Source of the DNA: Proteobacteria bacterium DTSAM18
Lineage (GTDB): Bacteria; Myxococcota_A; UBA796; GCA-2862545
NCBI GenBank assembly: GCA_028767165.1
Contig: JARACJ010000011.1
Location: forward strand, 1-64,000
Direction of reading: 5' to 3'
DNA: 64,000 nt
The notes beneath the pieces are model-generated. The model did not search any database, had not been told where the DNA came from, and saw only the letters and a list, made by a program, of their open reading frames with translations. The position numbers were made by a program, and so were the translations under genes. Within the stretch, counting starts at the first letter, position 1. Each line of letters starts with the position of its first letter. Shown here piece by piece: positions 17,954 to 27,000 of the stretch.

Positions 17954-18430
17954 ATGGTGGTCTTCGGGATCGACCCCGGATCGGTGGTCACGGGCTACGG
18001 CGTGGTGCGGCTGCATCGAGGCCGTCTGCACCTGCTGGGGGCAGGCTGCCTGCGCACCAGGTCCAGCTGGCCCATGGGGCAGCGCCTGCAGACCATCCAC
18101 GAGGGCCTCGTGGCCGCGATCGGGCAGCACCGGCCCGACGAGGTGGCCATCGAGCAGATCTTCCGGCACAAGTCGAGTGAGTCGGCGCTGCGGCTGGGGC
18201 AGGCGAGGGGCGTGGCCCTGCTCGCGGCGGCCCAGTGCGGCTTCGAGGCCGTCGGCTACAACCCCATGGTGATCAAGCAGAGCGTGGGCGCCTCGGGCGC
18301 AGACAAGAAGGGCGTGGCCAAGATGGTCCAGATGATCCTCGGCAAGCCCATCGAGGGCCCGCTGGACGTCACCGACGCCCTCGCCATCGCCATCACCCAC
18401 GCCACCCACCGCAGCAGGAGCGTCGCATGA
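17954..18430 (+). CDS. ruvC: Holliday junction resolvase RuvC
   Basis: Cuts four-way DNA junctions at the end of homologous recombination. The 158-residue product has the acidic active site: Asp7 in VFGIDPGS, Glu in VAIEQIF, and the C-terminal DVTDALAIAITH. ATG 17954 was chosen over GTG 17945 because the GAGG at 17942-17945 is correctly placed for it and MVVFGIDPGS is the usual N-terminus. The stop overlaps the ruvA start by 4 bases. Confidence 0.95.
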   Translation: MVVFGIDPGSVVTGYGVVRLHRGRLHLLGAGCLRTRSSWPMGQRLQTIHEGLVAAIGQHRPDEVAIEQIFRHKSSESALRLGQARGVALLAAAQCGFEAVGYNPMVIKQSVGASGADKKGVAKMVQMILGKPIEGPLDVTDALAIAITHATHRSRSVA

Positions 18431-19038
18431 TCGCAAGGCTGGTCGGCACCATCGTGACCACCGACGAGGAGCGCGCCGTCGTCGACGTCCGCGACGTGGG
18501 CTACGCCGTCCGCGCATCCAAGAGGGATCTCGCCAACTGGGCCCGGGCGGAAGACAAGGTCGCCATCTTCGTCCACACCGATGTGCGCGAGGACGCCATC
18601 ACCCTGTTCGGCTTCTCCGACGACGTCGACCGTGTGGCGTTCGAGAAGCTCCGTGGGGTCAACGGCGTGGGGCCCAAGGTGGCGCTCGCCTCGCTGGATG
18701 CCCTGGGGCTGCAGGGCCTCGTCACCGCCGTGCAGGCGGATGACGTGAAGACCCTCTGCCGCATCCCCGGCGTGGGCAAGAAGCTCGCCCAGCGCATGGC
18801 CCTCGAGCTCAAGGGCAAGCTGCCGCTCACCTTCGAGCTGCCGCCCGTGTCGGTCGATCTCAAGCCGGAGCCCGCCGTGGGCCCCGATCCCCTGGGGCTC
18901 GCCCTCGAGCGTCTCGGCTACTCCCGCAGCGAGATCGGCAAGGCCACCCGCGCCCTCGCGGATCGGGGCATGGGTCCCGAGGCCGATGTCGCCGTGCGCC
19001 TGCGTAGCGCCCTGTCCATCCTGTCGGGCGCGAGGTAG
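18427..19038 (+). CDS. ruvA: Holliday junction branch migration protein RuvA
   Basis: Binds the four-way junction and loads RuvB. The 203-residue protein has the N-terminal OB fold ([20 protein letters not shown]), two helix-hairpin-helix motifs ([16 protein letters not shown] and [17 protein letters not shown]), a Pro-rich linker, and the C-terminal RuvB-contacting domain ([20 protein letters not shown]). ATG 18427 overlaps the ruvC stop, and ruvB starts 8 bases after its own stop. Confidence 0.96.
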   Translation: MIARLVGTIVTTDEERAVVDVRDVGYAVRASKRDLANWARAEDKVAIFVHTDVREDAITLFGFSDDVDRVAFEKLRGVNGVGPKVALASLDALGLQGLVTAVQADDVKTLCRIPGVGKKLAQRMALELKGKLPLTFELPPVSVDLKPEPAVGPDPLGLALERLGYSRSEIGKATRALADRGMGPEADVAVRLRSALSILSGAR

Positions 19039-19046
19039 GAACCGGT

Positions 19047-20039
19047 ATGGAACGCATGGTCGACCCCACCGAGATCGAGCTGCCGGATCCGGCGCTCCGC
19101 CCCCGCAACCTCGACGAGTACGTCGGGCAGAAGCGCATCACCGACAACCTGCGGGTGTACGTCCGCGCCGCCATGCAGCGTGGCGAGGCCCTCGATCACC
19201 TGTTGCTCGCGGGCCCACCGGGGCTCGGCAAGACCTCCCTGGCCTTCATCGTGGCCGAGGAGCTCGGCGTGCAGCTGCGCACGGCGGCGGGCCCCACCCT
19301 GGAGCGGGGCGGCGATCTGGCGGCCATCCTCACGAGCCTGCAGCCCAACGAGGTGCTGTTCATCGACGAGATCCACCGCATGTCCCGCACGGTCGAGGAG
19401 GTCCTGTACCCGGCCATGGAGGACTTCGAGATCGACGTCGTCATCGGCTCGGGCCCCGGTGCCCAGTCGGTCAAGCTGCCGGTGCCCCGGTTCACCCTCA
19501 TCGGCGCCACCACACGGGCCGGCATGCTCACGAGCCCCCTGCGGGCCCGCTTCGGCATCCACTGCACGTTCGACTACTACGAGGTGGGCGAGCTCGACTC
19601 CATCCTGCAGCGGTCGGCGCGGCGGATGGGCGTGGTCATCACGCCGGATGCCTCCCGCGAGCTCGCCAGGCGTTCCCGGGGCACGCCCCGCATCGCCAAC
19701 CGCCTGCTCCGGCGCGTCCGGGACTTCGCCCAGGTCGAAGGCGACGGCACCATCCACGATGCCGTGGTCCAGCGGGCCCTCGCGGCCCTCGAGGTCGACC
19801 CCATCGGCCTCGACAAGCTCGATCAGCGCATCCTCACCACCATCGCCTACAAGTTCGGCGGTGGTCCCGTGGGCCTCGACACCCTGGCAGCAGCCGTGGG
19901 CGAGTCGTCCGATACCATCGAGGATGCCAGCGAACCCTTCCTCATCCAGCAGGGGTTGATCATGCGTACCCCACGGGGCAGGGTGATCACGTCGCGGGGC
20001 CGCGCCCACCTGGGCATCCCCGTGGATCAAGGAGAGTGA
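19047..20039 (+). CDS. ruvB: Holliday junction branch migration ATPase RuvB
   Basis: The AAA+ motor of branch migration, 330 residues. Visible motifs: [14 protein letters not shown] at the N-terminus, Walker [14 protein letters not shown], Walker [10 protein letters not shown], sensor region [20 protein letters not shown], and a C-terminal winged helix ending [16 protein letters not shown]. The order ruvC-ruvA-ruvB is conserved in many bacteria. The following lipoprotein gene starts 2 bases after the stop and is probably in the same transcript. Confidence 0.97.
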   Translation: MERMVDPTEIELPDPALRPRNLDEYVGQKRITDNLRVYVRAAMQRGEALDHLLLAGPPGLGKTSLAFIVAEELGVQLRTAAGPTLERGGDLAAILTSLQPNEVLFIDEIHRMSRTVEEVLYPAMEDFEIDVVIGSGPGAQSVKLPVPRFTLIGATTRAGMLTSPLRARFGIHCTFDYYEVGELDSILQRSARRMGVVITPDASRELARRSRGTPRIANRLLRRVRDFAQVEGDGTIHDAVVQRALAALEVDPIGLDKLDQRILTTIAYKFGGGPVGLDTLAAAVGESSDTIEDASEPFLIQQGLIMRTPRGRVITSRGRAHLGIPVDQGE

Positions 20040-20041
20040 GG

Positions 20042-20473
20042 ATGCGGGCCTTGTGGCTGGCGGTGATGATGGCGGGCGGCTGCGCGAAGACCCAGCTGCA
20101 CACGATCCAGGTCGATGGTCACGATCTGCAGGTCGAGCTGGCGCGCACCCACGAGGAGCAGTCCCAGGGCCTGATGCACCGCGACGCCATGCCCGAGGAT
20201 CAGGGCATGCTGTTCGTGTACCAGGATGTCCGCAAGCGCAGCTTCTGGATGAAGAACACCCGCATCCCCCTGAGCATCGCCTACATCGACCGCGACGGCG
20301 TCATCGTCCACATGGCCGACATGACCCCGTTCTCCGCGGATGGCGTGCCCAGCCTGTACCCGGTGAAGTACGCCCTCGAGGTCAACCAGGGCTGGTTCGC
20401 CGCCCACGAGGTCGACAAGGGCGATCGGGTCACCGGACTCGATGCGCTGCCGCAGGGGTCGAACGGGCAGTGA
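20042..20473 (+). CDS. DUF192 family lipoprotein
   Basis: A 143-residue protein with a short lipoprotein signal (MRALWLAVMMAGGC, lipidated Cys14), followed by a complete DUF192 domain: VELARTHEEQSQGLMHRDAM, GMLFVYQD, FWMKNTRIPLSIAYID and a final EVNQGWFAAHEVDKGDRV. The family is widespread in the envelope; its biochemical role is not established. The gene begins 2 bases after ruvB and ends 28 bases before the GTPase gene. Confidence 0.85.
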   Translation: MRALWLAVMMAGGCAKTQLHTIQVDGHDLQVELARTHEEQSQGLMHRDAMPEDQGMLFVYQDVRKRSFWMKNTRIPLSIAYIDRDGVIVHMADMTPFSADGVPSLYPVKYALEVNQGWFAAHEVDKGDRVTGLDALPQGSNGQ

Positions 20474-20501
20474 GCGCCCCTCTCGGCGCGAAGGAGTGCG
20501 G

Positions 20502-21596
20502 ATGAAGCAGGTGGACCTCGGCAGGATCGTGAAGAAGGCGATGGAGGAGGCGGTCCGCGAGCGCGGTCACGTCAACCTGCTGCTGGTGGGACGCACGGGC
20601 GTCGGCAAGTCCACCCTGGTGAACGAGGTGTTCCAGGGCCGCTTCGCCGAGACGGGCCAGGGCCTGCCGGTCACCCAGGCCACCCAGGAGATCACCAAGC
20701 CCGGGATCCCGCTCACCATCTTCGACACCCGGGGCCTGGAGCTGGCCGCACACGACGAGATCGTCTCGGAGCTCGAGGGGCTCGTCGTGGAGCGAAAGAA
20801 GGACCGCGATCCCAACCGCCACATCCACGTGGCCTGGCTGTGCATCCAGGAGCCCGGCCGACGGGTGGAGCAGGCCGAGATCGAACTGTGCGAGCGGCTG
20901 TCGGCCCACGTGCCGGTGGTGGCGGTGATCACCAAGTGCATGAACGACGCGGGCTTCCGGACCGAGGTGCAGCGACTGCTGCCCCATGCGGTCAACGTCA
21001 TGCGGGTGCGCGCGCTGGCCGAGACCCTCGACGACGGCCACCACCTGGACCCGATGGGGCTCGAGTCGCTGGTGGAGCTCACCATGGACGTCGTGCCGGA
21101 AGCCCACCAGATGGCGCTCGTGGCGTCCCAGAAGGCCTCGCTCGACCTCAAGCGCCGGCGCAGCCACGCCATCGTGGCCTCGGCGGCTGCTGCGGCGGCC
21201 ACCGCGGCGGCCACGCCGATCCCCTTCGCCGACGCGGCGATCCTCGTGCCCATCCAGGTGGGCATGATCGCGTCCATCTCGGCCACCTTCGGCCTCGACG
21301 TGAACAGCAGCTTCCTCACCACCCTCATCGCCTCGGCGGCGGGCACCACGGGTGCCACCTTCGCGGGCCGCACCGTGCTCACGAGCCTGCTCAAGTTCTT
21401 CCCCGGCGCCGGCACCATCACGGGCGGCGCCTTGGCGGCGGGCACGGCGGCCTCCATCACCACGGTGCTCGGCGAGGCCTACATCCAGGCACTGATGGTG
21501 GCCTTCCGGGAGTCCGGTGGCGAGGCCGTGAGCACGAAGCAGGTGCGGGAGGCGTTCAAGCAGGCGCTGAAGAAGGGTCGGAAGGGCAAGGACTGA
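20502..21596 (+). CDS. GTPase with C-terminal DUF697 (YcjF-like) membrane domain
   Basis: A 364-residue protein. The N-terminal G domain has the P-loop LLVGRTGVGKSTLVNEVF (about residues 23-40), a T/GQGLPVTQATQ switch, DTRGLE as G3, and VVAVITKCMND as G4. From about residue 215 the C-terminal domain consists of hydrophobic Ala/Gly-rich helices (AAAAATAAATPIPFADAAIL, ISATFGLDVNSSFLTTLIAS) as in DUF697. Members are thought to act at membranes; substrates are unknown. AAGGAG lies 6 bases before the ATG. Position downstream of ruvB and the DUF192 gene suggests read-through from the ruv promoter. Confidence 0.85.
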   Translation: MKQVDLGRIVKKAMEEAVRERGHVNLLLVGRTGVGKSTLVNEVFQGRFAETGQGLPVTQATQEITKPGIPLTIFDTRGLELAAHDEIVSELEGLVVERKKDRDPNRHIHVAWLCIQEPGRRVEQAEIELCERLSAHVPVVAVITKCMNDAGFRTEVQRLLPHAVNVMRVRALAETLDDGHHLDPMGLESLVELTMDVVPEAHQMALVASQKASLDLKRRRSHAIVASAAAAAATAAATPIPFADAAILVPIQVGMIASISATFGLDVNSSFLTTLIASAAGTTGATFAGRTVLTSLLKFFPGAGTITGGALAAGTAASITTVLGEAYIQALMVAFRESGGEAVSTKQVREAFKQALKKGRKGKD

Positions 21597-21612
21597 AGTG
21601 AGGTCCGGGTTC

Positions 21613-22488
21613 TCACTCCTCGCCCATGAACCCCGCTTCCTGCATCGCCACGATCGCTTCGTCGGGCACGTCGGTGATGATGCCGTCGACGCCCCAGCCC
21701 ACGAGCTCGATCATGCGGGCGGTGTCGTTGACGGTCCAGGCGAGGACCGTGTAGCCCTTGTCCTTCATGCGCTTGACGTAGTTCTCGGTGAGGCGGGCGT
21801 CCTCGACGCCGAGGATGTCGGGCACCGACTTCTTGTTGAGCCAGCCGCCCTTGAGGGCCCACTTCTCGTAGAACGCGAGGTCGGCGTCCTTGAAGGTGCC
21901 GGTGAGGGCGCCGCGGAGGATGCCGGGGGCCTCGTCGCGCACGGCCTCGAGCACGTAGGGGTTGAAGGAGGTGATGAACACCCGGTCCTCGAACCCTGCG
22001 TCGACCACGGCGCGGGCCACGGTGCGGCCCAGCTTGTCGGCGTCGAAGGGGCCGTCGTCGCGGGGGGACTTGATCTCGATGTCGACCACCACGTCGTCGG
22101 CGAAGGTGGCGAGCACCTCGTCGAGGCGGGGGATGCGCTCGCCGGTGAAGGCGGGGTCGAACCAGGAGCCGGCGTCGAGGGCGGACACCTCGCTCCAGGT
22201 GGCCTCGTCGATGGGGCCGGAGCCGTCGGTGGTGCGGTCGAGGGTGTCGTCGTGGATGATGCAGAGGACCTCGTCAGCGCACAGGGTGACGTCGAGCTCG
22301 AAGGGCACACCCAGCTCGGCGGCGGCCTGGAAGGCGGCGTTCGTGTTCTCGGGCGCGATGGCGGAGAAGCCCCGGTGGGCGATGATGACCACGCCATCCT
22401 CGAACAGGTCGGCGGCGCTCCGGGGGTCGTGGAAGCTGCAGCCGGCGAGAAGGGTGAGCATGGGCAGGGCCTTGTCGAGAACGCGCAT
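21613..22488 (-). CDS. Glycerophosphodiester phosphodiesterase lipoprotein
   Basis: Hydrolyses glycerophosphodiesters to an alcohol and glycerol-3-phosphate. The 291-residue product has a lipoprotein signal (MRVLDKALPMLTLLAGC, Cys17) and the GDPD barrel: VIIAHRGFSAIAPENT, the metal ligands in FELDVTLCADEVLCIIHDDT, DIEIKSP, and GVDGIITDVPDEA near the end. The start at 22488 is chosen because it starts the signal peptide. An outer- or inner-membrane anchored scavenging role is likely. The promoter region is shared with the divergent DUF3592-like gene. Confidence 0.9.
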   Translation of the reverse strand: MRVLDKALPMLTLLAGCSFHDPRSAADLFEDGVVIIAHRGFSAIAPENTNAAFQAAAELGVPFELDVTLCADEVLCIIHDDTLDRTTDGSGPIDEATWSEVSALDAGSWFDPAFTGERIPRLDEVLATFADDVVVDIEIKSPRDDGPFDADKLGRTVARAVVDAGFEDRVFITSFNPYVLEAVRDEAPGILRGALTGTFKDADLAFYEKWALKGGWLNKKSVPDILGVEDARLTENYVKRMKDKGYTVLAWTVNDTARMIELVGWGVDGIITDVPDEAIVAMQEAGFMGEE

Positions 22489-22586
22489 GGAAGATTTCCT
22501 CCGGTTGCCCCCCACGTACCACAAAACGGGGGTGTCTCCCACGGCTTGCCGCACAGGTTGTAGGATGAGCGGGGGAGGTACACGTC

Positions 22587-23129
22587 ATGGCGGAGATGAA
22601 GGTGTGGATCGCGCGGGCGGCCATGGTGCTCGTGGCGGCGGTGATGGCCTGGGCCACGCTCTCGTCGGCGCGGCAGCAGGGGATCGTGGGAGCTGACCGT
22701 CCGCTCGACGAGGCGGTCACCGGCACGGTCACGCAGACCTGGTGGCAGCGGGATCAAGACAACGAGCGCATCTTCAACGCGTTCGTCTCCTACGACCACC
22801 CCACGGCGGGCGTGCAGCAGATGCAGCTCTCGGCCAACCACGGCAGCAATGAGGGCACGCCGGACTGGACGGAGGGGCAGCGGATCCCGCTGCGGGTCTG
22901 GCCGGCGCATCCCGAGTGGACCACCACGTTCGACGCCCCCCGGGGTACCGGTACGTTCGCGATCCAGCTCCTGCTGATCCTGGGCTTCGGTCTGGCCACC
23001 TTGTGGGGGCTCAAAGGGCCGGCGGCCCTTGCAGGGGCGAAGGAGAAGGCGCCTGCCACGGTGGATCCGGCGGTGATGGAGCGGATCCGTGCGGATCGGG
23101 AGCGGGCGCGAAGTGGGCACGATGAGTGA
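22587..23129 (+). CDS. Two-span membrane protein, DUF3592-like
   Basis: A 180-residue protein with an N-terminal hydrophobic helix (ARAAMVLVAAVMAWATL), an extracytoplasmic beta-rich part of about 90 residues with a conserved-looking VSYDHPTAGVQQ and GQRIPLRVWP, and a second span (FAIQLLLILGFGLATLWGL). A charged cytoplasmic tail follows. This is the DUF3592 layout; no function is known. It is divergent from the GDPD gene. Confidence 0.6.
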   Translation: MAEMKVWIARAAMVLVAAVMAWATLSSARQQGIVGADRPLDEAVTGTVTQTWWQRDQDNERIFNAFVSYDHPTAGVQQMQLSANHGSNEGTPDWTEGQRIPLRVWPAHPEWTTTFDAPRGTGTFAIQLLLILGFGLATLWGLKGPAALAGAKEKAPATVDPAVMERIRADRERARSGHDE

Positions 23130-23149
23130 GCGCCAGGCGCCTTCGGCCC

Positions 23150-24052
23150 CTACCAGCCGATGAGTGGCACGCCGTCGTCCTGGGGATCCCGCTGCAGGAG
23201 CTTCTCGCGAAGGGCTCGCACCCTGGGATGGGCCTGGGTGGCCAGGCGCTCCCCGTGGCGGCGGTCGCCGGCCTGCTCGAGCACGTCGTAGGGAAATTGC
23301 CAGTGGGTGCGGCCCTCGGTGAGGTGGTGCACGGCGTGCACCCTCAGGGCCATCCGCTCGGAGGCGTGGGTACGCCAGGTGTCCGTGCTGTCTGGACGCC
23401 TCACCAGCACGAGCAGGTTGTCGAGCGTGACCCCATCCATCCAGTGCAGCAGGGCTGTGTCGAGCCTGGGACTGGAAAGGTCGACGATCTCGAGGGCCTG
23501 GCGCCGGACTTCCTCCTGGTGGCTGCGAGAGAGGGAACGGTTGCGAAGGAGCATCCGCACCAGGCTGAGGGGGTGGATGGGGTGGTTGGCTTCTGGGCGG
23601 GGCCGGATCATCGCCCCGTCGAACGCCGCTGCGCGGATCTCGTGAACGCTGGACTCCGCCAGGCAGCGGCGGAGGTAGGCGCGCACCGTGGGGTAGGCCG
23701 AGACGTCGGCGAGTCGCTCCAGGAAGGTCTGTGCCCAGGGGGACTGGGGCACGGGCAGGCGATCGAGCCAGTCCGGCACGGCCGGCGGCGTCTGGCACGC
23801 CTCCATCCAGGCCCAAGTCATCTGGATGCCGAACGGGGCCTTCGCCGTCAGCACCTTCTCGGCCTCCGCCGGCGCGGCCTGGGCGAGGGCGAACGCAGCG
23901 CGTGTGTCGTCGCTCCGGATCCTGCCGACCATCCAGTCGATGACCCTGCGACGGTCTTCGGGCGCGAGCGCGTCGAACCCCGACATGTCGTAGCTGAGAC
24001 CAGGTTCGGACGGATGGGTGGCGTCGCGGATGAACTCGTCGGCGGTCTGCAT
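23150..24052 (-). CDS. Helical protein of unknown function; candidate immunity/partner of the giant toxin-like protein
   Basis: A 300-residue, largely helical, soluble-looking protein without signal peptide. The helices are spaced like weak HEAT-type repeats (AYPTVRAYLRRCLAESSVHE, SHQEEVRRQALEIVDL, ASERMALRVHAVHHLTEGRT). Tryptophans and charged residues are frequent. I do not recognise a family. It lies 43 bases downstream of the giant gene on the same strand with nothing between them, the position typical of immunity genes in polymorphic toxin systems. That role is inference from position only. The ATG at 24052 was chosen because a longer reading would overlap the giant gene's 3' end. Confidence 0.65.
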   Translation of the reverse strand: MQTADEFIRDATHPSEPGLSYDMSGFDALAPEDRRRVIDWMVGRIRSDDTRAAFALAQAAPAEAEKVLTAKAPFGIQMTWAWMEACQTPPAVPDWLDRLPVPQSPWAQTFLERLADVSAYPTVRAYLRRCLAESSVHEIRAAAFDGAMIRPRPEANHPIHPLSLVRMLLRNRSLSRSHQEEVRRQALEIVDLSSPRLDTALLHWMDGVTLDNLLVLVRRPDSTDTWRTHASERMALRVHAVHHLTEGRTHWQFPYDVLEQAGDRRHGERLATQAHPRVRALREKLLQRDPQDDGVPLIGW

Positions 24053-24095
24053 GGTCGGTCCGGTGCGAGAGGAGGAGCGGCAAGGGGATGGTACC

Positions 24096-27000
24096 CTACT
24101 TGTTCTGCAGGGACTTCTCGTACCTGGCGACCTCGCCAAGGTGCCTGGTGAGGGTGGTCTTCACCTTGCTCTCGTCCTTGGAGGACTCGAGGATGCCGTC
24201 GTGATCGCCCGTGCCCTTCACGCGCAGATCGGGCTTGCTGTCGTCGTCCGGCCGGGCTGCGACGGCATGGTAGCGGAACTGCTTCTCGAAGTCCGACAGG
24301 GCACCGAGGTCCTCGAAGCCGGCCTTGACGGCCTTGCTCTCGATCTCGGTCCAGATGTTCTTGTTCGGCACACGTGACCAGAACACACCGACCTGCTTGC
24401 CTCCGTCGTCGAGCAGCTCCCGGTTGACCAGCTCCGCATAGGCCTTCGACAGCGCGCCCCACAGCTCGTGATCCCAGCCGAGTGGCGTGTCGACCCTTGT
24501 GGGGTTCATGCGACCGGTGAGGGAGCCGATGCCGTCGAACAGGGCGCCCAGGCCACTCGTCTCGAGGGTCATCTCCATGTGCGTCTCGGCCATGTGTCGG
24601 CCGGCGCCTCCAGACCAGAACCCGAAGGAGGCGGCCCGTGACGCCTGGCCCGACGTGGCGTCCTGCAGGGCCTGAAGGACCGTGGACAGGTTGGCCATGA
24701 CCGTGTCGTAGACCTTGCTGTCGATCTTGACCCAGCCCTTGGTGGGGTCCTGGTAGAACTTCTGGTCGTCTTTTCCGTGCTTCTCGAAGAGGTCGACCCA
24801 GGCCTGGTTGCCGATGGAGGCTTCCACCATGTCGACCCAGAGCTTCTCCGGATCGTTGGCGCCACTGTAGGTGTCGCCGAGGATGCCGACGAGCTTGCCG
24901 AAGCGCGCGCGGAAGGTCTTGTACTCCGGGAGCGCCAGGATGGCCGCGCGGCGGGCCTTGGGGGAGGTGGCGAGCTTGCTGACCTTGTCGTGGGTCTCCT
25001 TGTTCACCTCCACGCCGTGGTTGCGATCCTCGTGGTACTTGAGATCGCCCCCGGACATGGTCTCCTTGATCCTCTGGCCGTCCGACTTGGCGGAGGCTTC
25101 GACCTTCTTGGCGTCGACCTTCGGATCGAGGACGGTCTTGCCCGTGTCGGACGCCCCGTCGTCCTTCTGACCGGTGAGCTTGGTCGCGTTCTTGTTGTCC
25201 TTCGTGTTCAGGCCGAGCATGTTCTTCGTGCCGTCGACGAGCGCCTTGCCCACCTCGCCCACCTTCGTGATGACGGCGGAACCGGCGTCCTTGATGCCCT
25301 TGAGGGCCGCGTTGCCTCCCTTCTTGAAGGCTTCCCAGCCCTTGGTGAGCGCGCTCTGCGCCTTGTTGAACAGGCCCTTGGCGGCATCGAACGCCGCCTT
25401 GAGGGCGGGGTGGACCTCGACCTGCAGGTCGCCGTCGCCGGCGAGGGTGATCTTGTTGCCCGGTGCCTCGGCCACGAAGAACTTCGTGACCTTGGCCAGA
25501 TCGACGCCTCGCTTGAGCAGGTCGATCTTGAACAGGCCGTTGCCCTGCAGGAAGCTGTCGAGGAAGGACTTCTTGTCGGCCTCGTCGCCTCCGCCACTTC
25601 CTCCGCTGTCTCCGCCGACGCCGAGCAGCTTGAGGAGGCTGAGCTTGATGACCTCGGCGGACAGCTTGCCCTCTCCCTTGAGCTGGCCGACGACCTTGCC
25701 CTGGGCGCCCTTGAGCGTCTTGTCCTTGTGGTTCCAGACGGGCGTCCACTCGCCCTCGGCACCACCCTTGAGGCCCAGCTCGCCCTTCAGCTCGAAGGCG
25801 GTGAGGAACGGGGCGACGTCGGCGGCGATGGCGGCGGACATGGAGCCGGCGAAGGCATCACCGGTGAACTTGGCGTTCAGTCCGACCTCTTCGTCGTTGA
25901 GGGCCTGGGCCTTGAACTCGGCGCCGATCTTCAGGGCGGAGAGCTTCGCGCTGAACTTGACGGGCGCGCCGAGCAGGCTGATGTCCTTCAGGGCGCCCAC
26001 GGCGTCGAAGAAGTTGGGGGACTCGAAGGCCGGGGTGTCCCACTTGAAGAGGTTGAGGTCACCGGTTTCGGACGGGTAGTCCTTCGAGCCGTCCTTGGGG
26101 CGCTTCATGGTCAGGGCGAACGGGCCCCAACCCACGGCGAACTCCGGCGCGAGGGTGCGCTCGCCGAGGAATTCGTCGAACGCGATGCCCACGGACTTCA
26201 GCGAGGTGGCCACGATCTCCTCGAAGTCGGTGCGGCGGGGATCGGAGGCGTCGCTCGCCAGGGCGAGCCCGATGGACCCGGCTGCCATCTGCAGGGTGGC
26301 GACGGTGAGGTCGTCGCGCTCGGGGTCCCGGGCGATCTTCACCAGCTTGTCCCAGCCGTCGGCGGTGGCACGGATCTTGAAGCGTTTGCAGGCTGTCGAG
26401 ACGAACGCGATCGGATCCTTGGTGCCTTCGATCCAGGCCTTGCGACCCACCTGGGCGAAGCCGGAGAGCACCTGGGTGAGGGCGTTGCCACCCGAGGCGC
26501 TCGCGATGGCGGACTCCCAGGCGAGGCCCTGGAAGGGGGAGGCCTTCTGGCGCGTGGCGTCGGCCCAGTGGGCCCGATCCGGGATGTCCTCGATGGCGGC
26601 GAGGTTTCTTGCGGCGTCGGCCTCGTCGGGCAGGGCCGTCATGAGGTGATCCATCTGGGCGGCGAGGGTCTTGAGGTGCGCCTCGACCTTGTCGGCGGTG
26701 GCCTTGTTCTGCAGGAAGAGGTCGGCGACGCGGTTCGCGACCTTGGCCTCCCCGTCCGCATCGTCTGCGAGCTTGCTCTCCTTGGTGCCCAGCTTGTCGG
26801 CCTCGGCCTCGAGCTTGTCGATGGTGACGTCGACGGGCGCCGGGTGGCTGGCCATCATGACCACGGCGTCCGTGCCGTTCTTCTCGATCCACAGACGGTG
26901 GTCCTCGCCGTCGGCGGTGAAGGGTACCGGGTCGACGATGGCATCCGCCGTGACGGGATCGGTCGGGTTGTCGCCGTCGTCGCCACCCTTCTTCTTCGAC

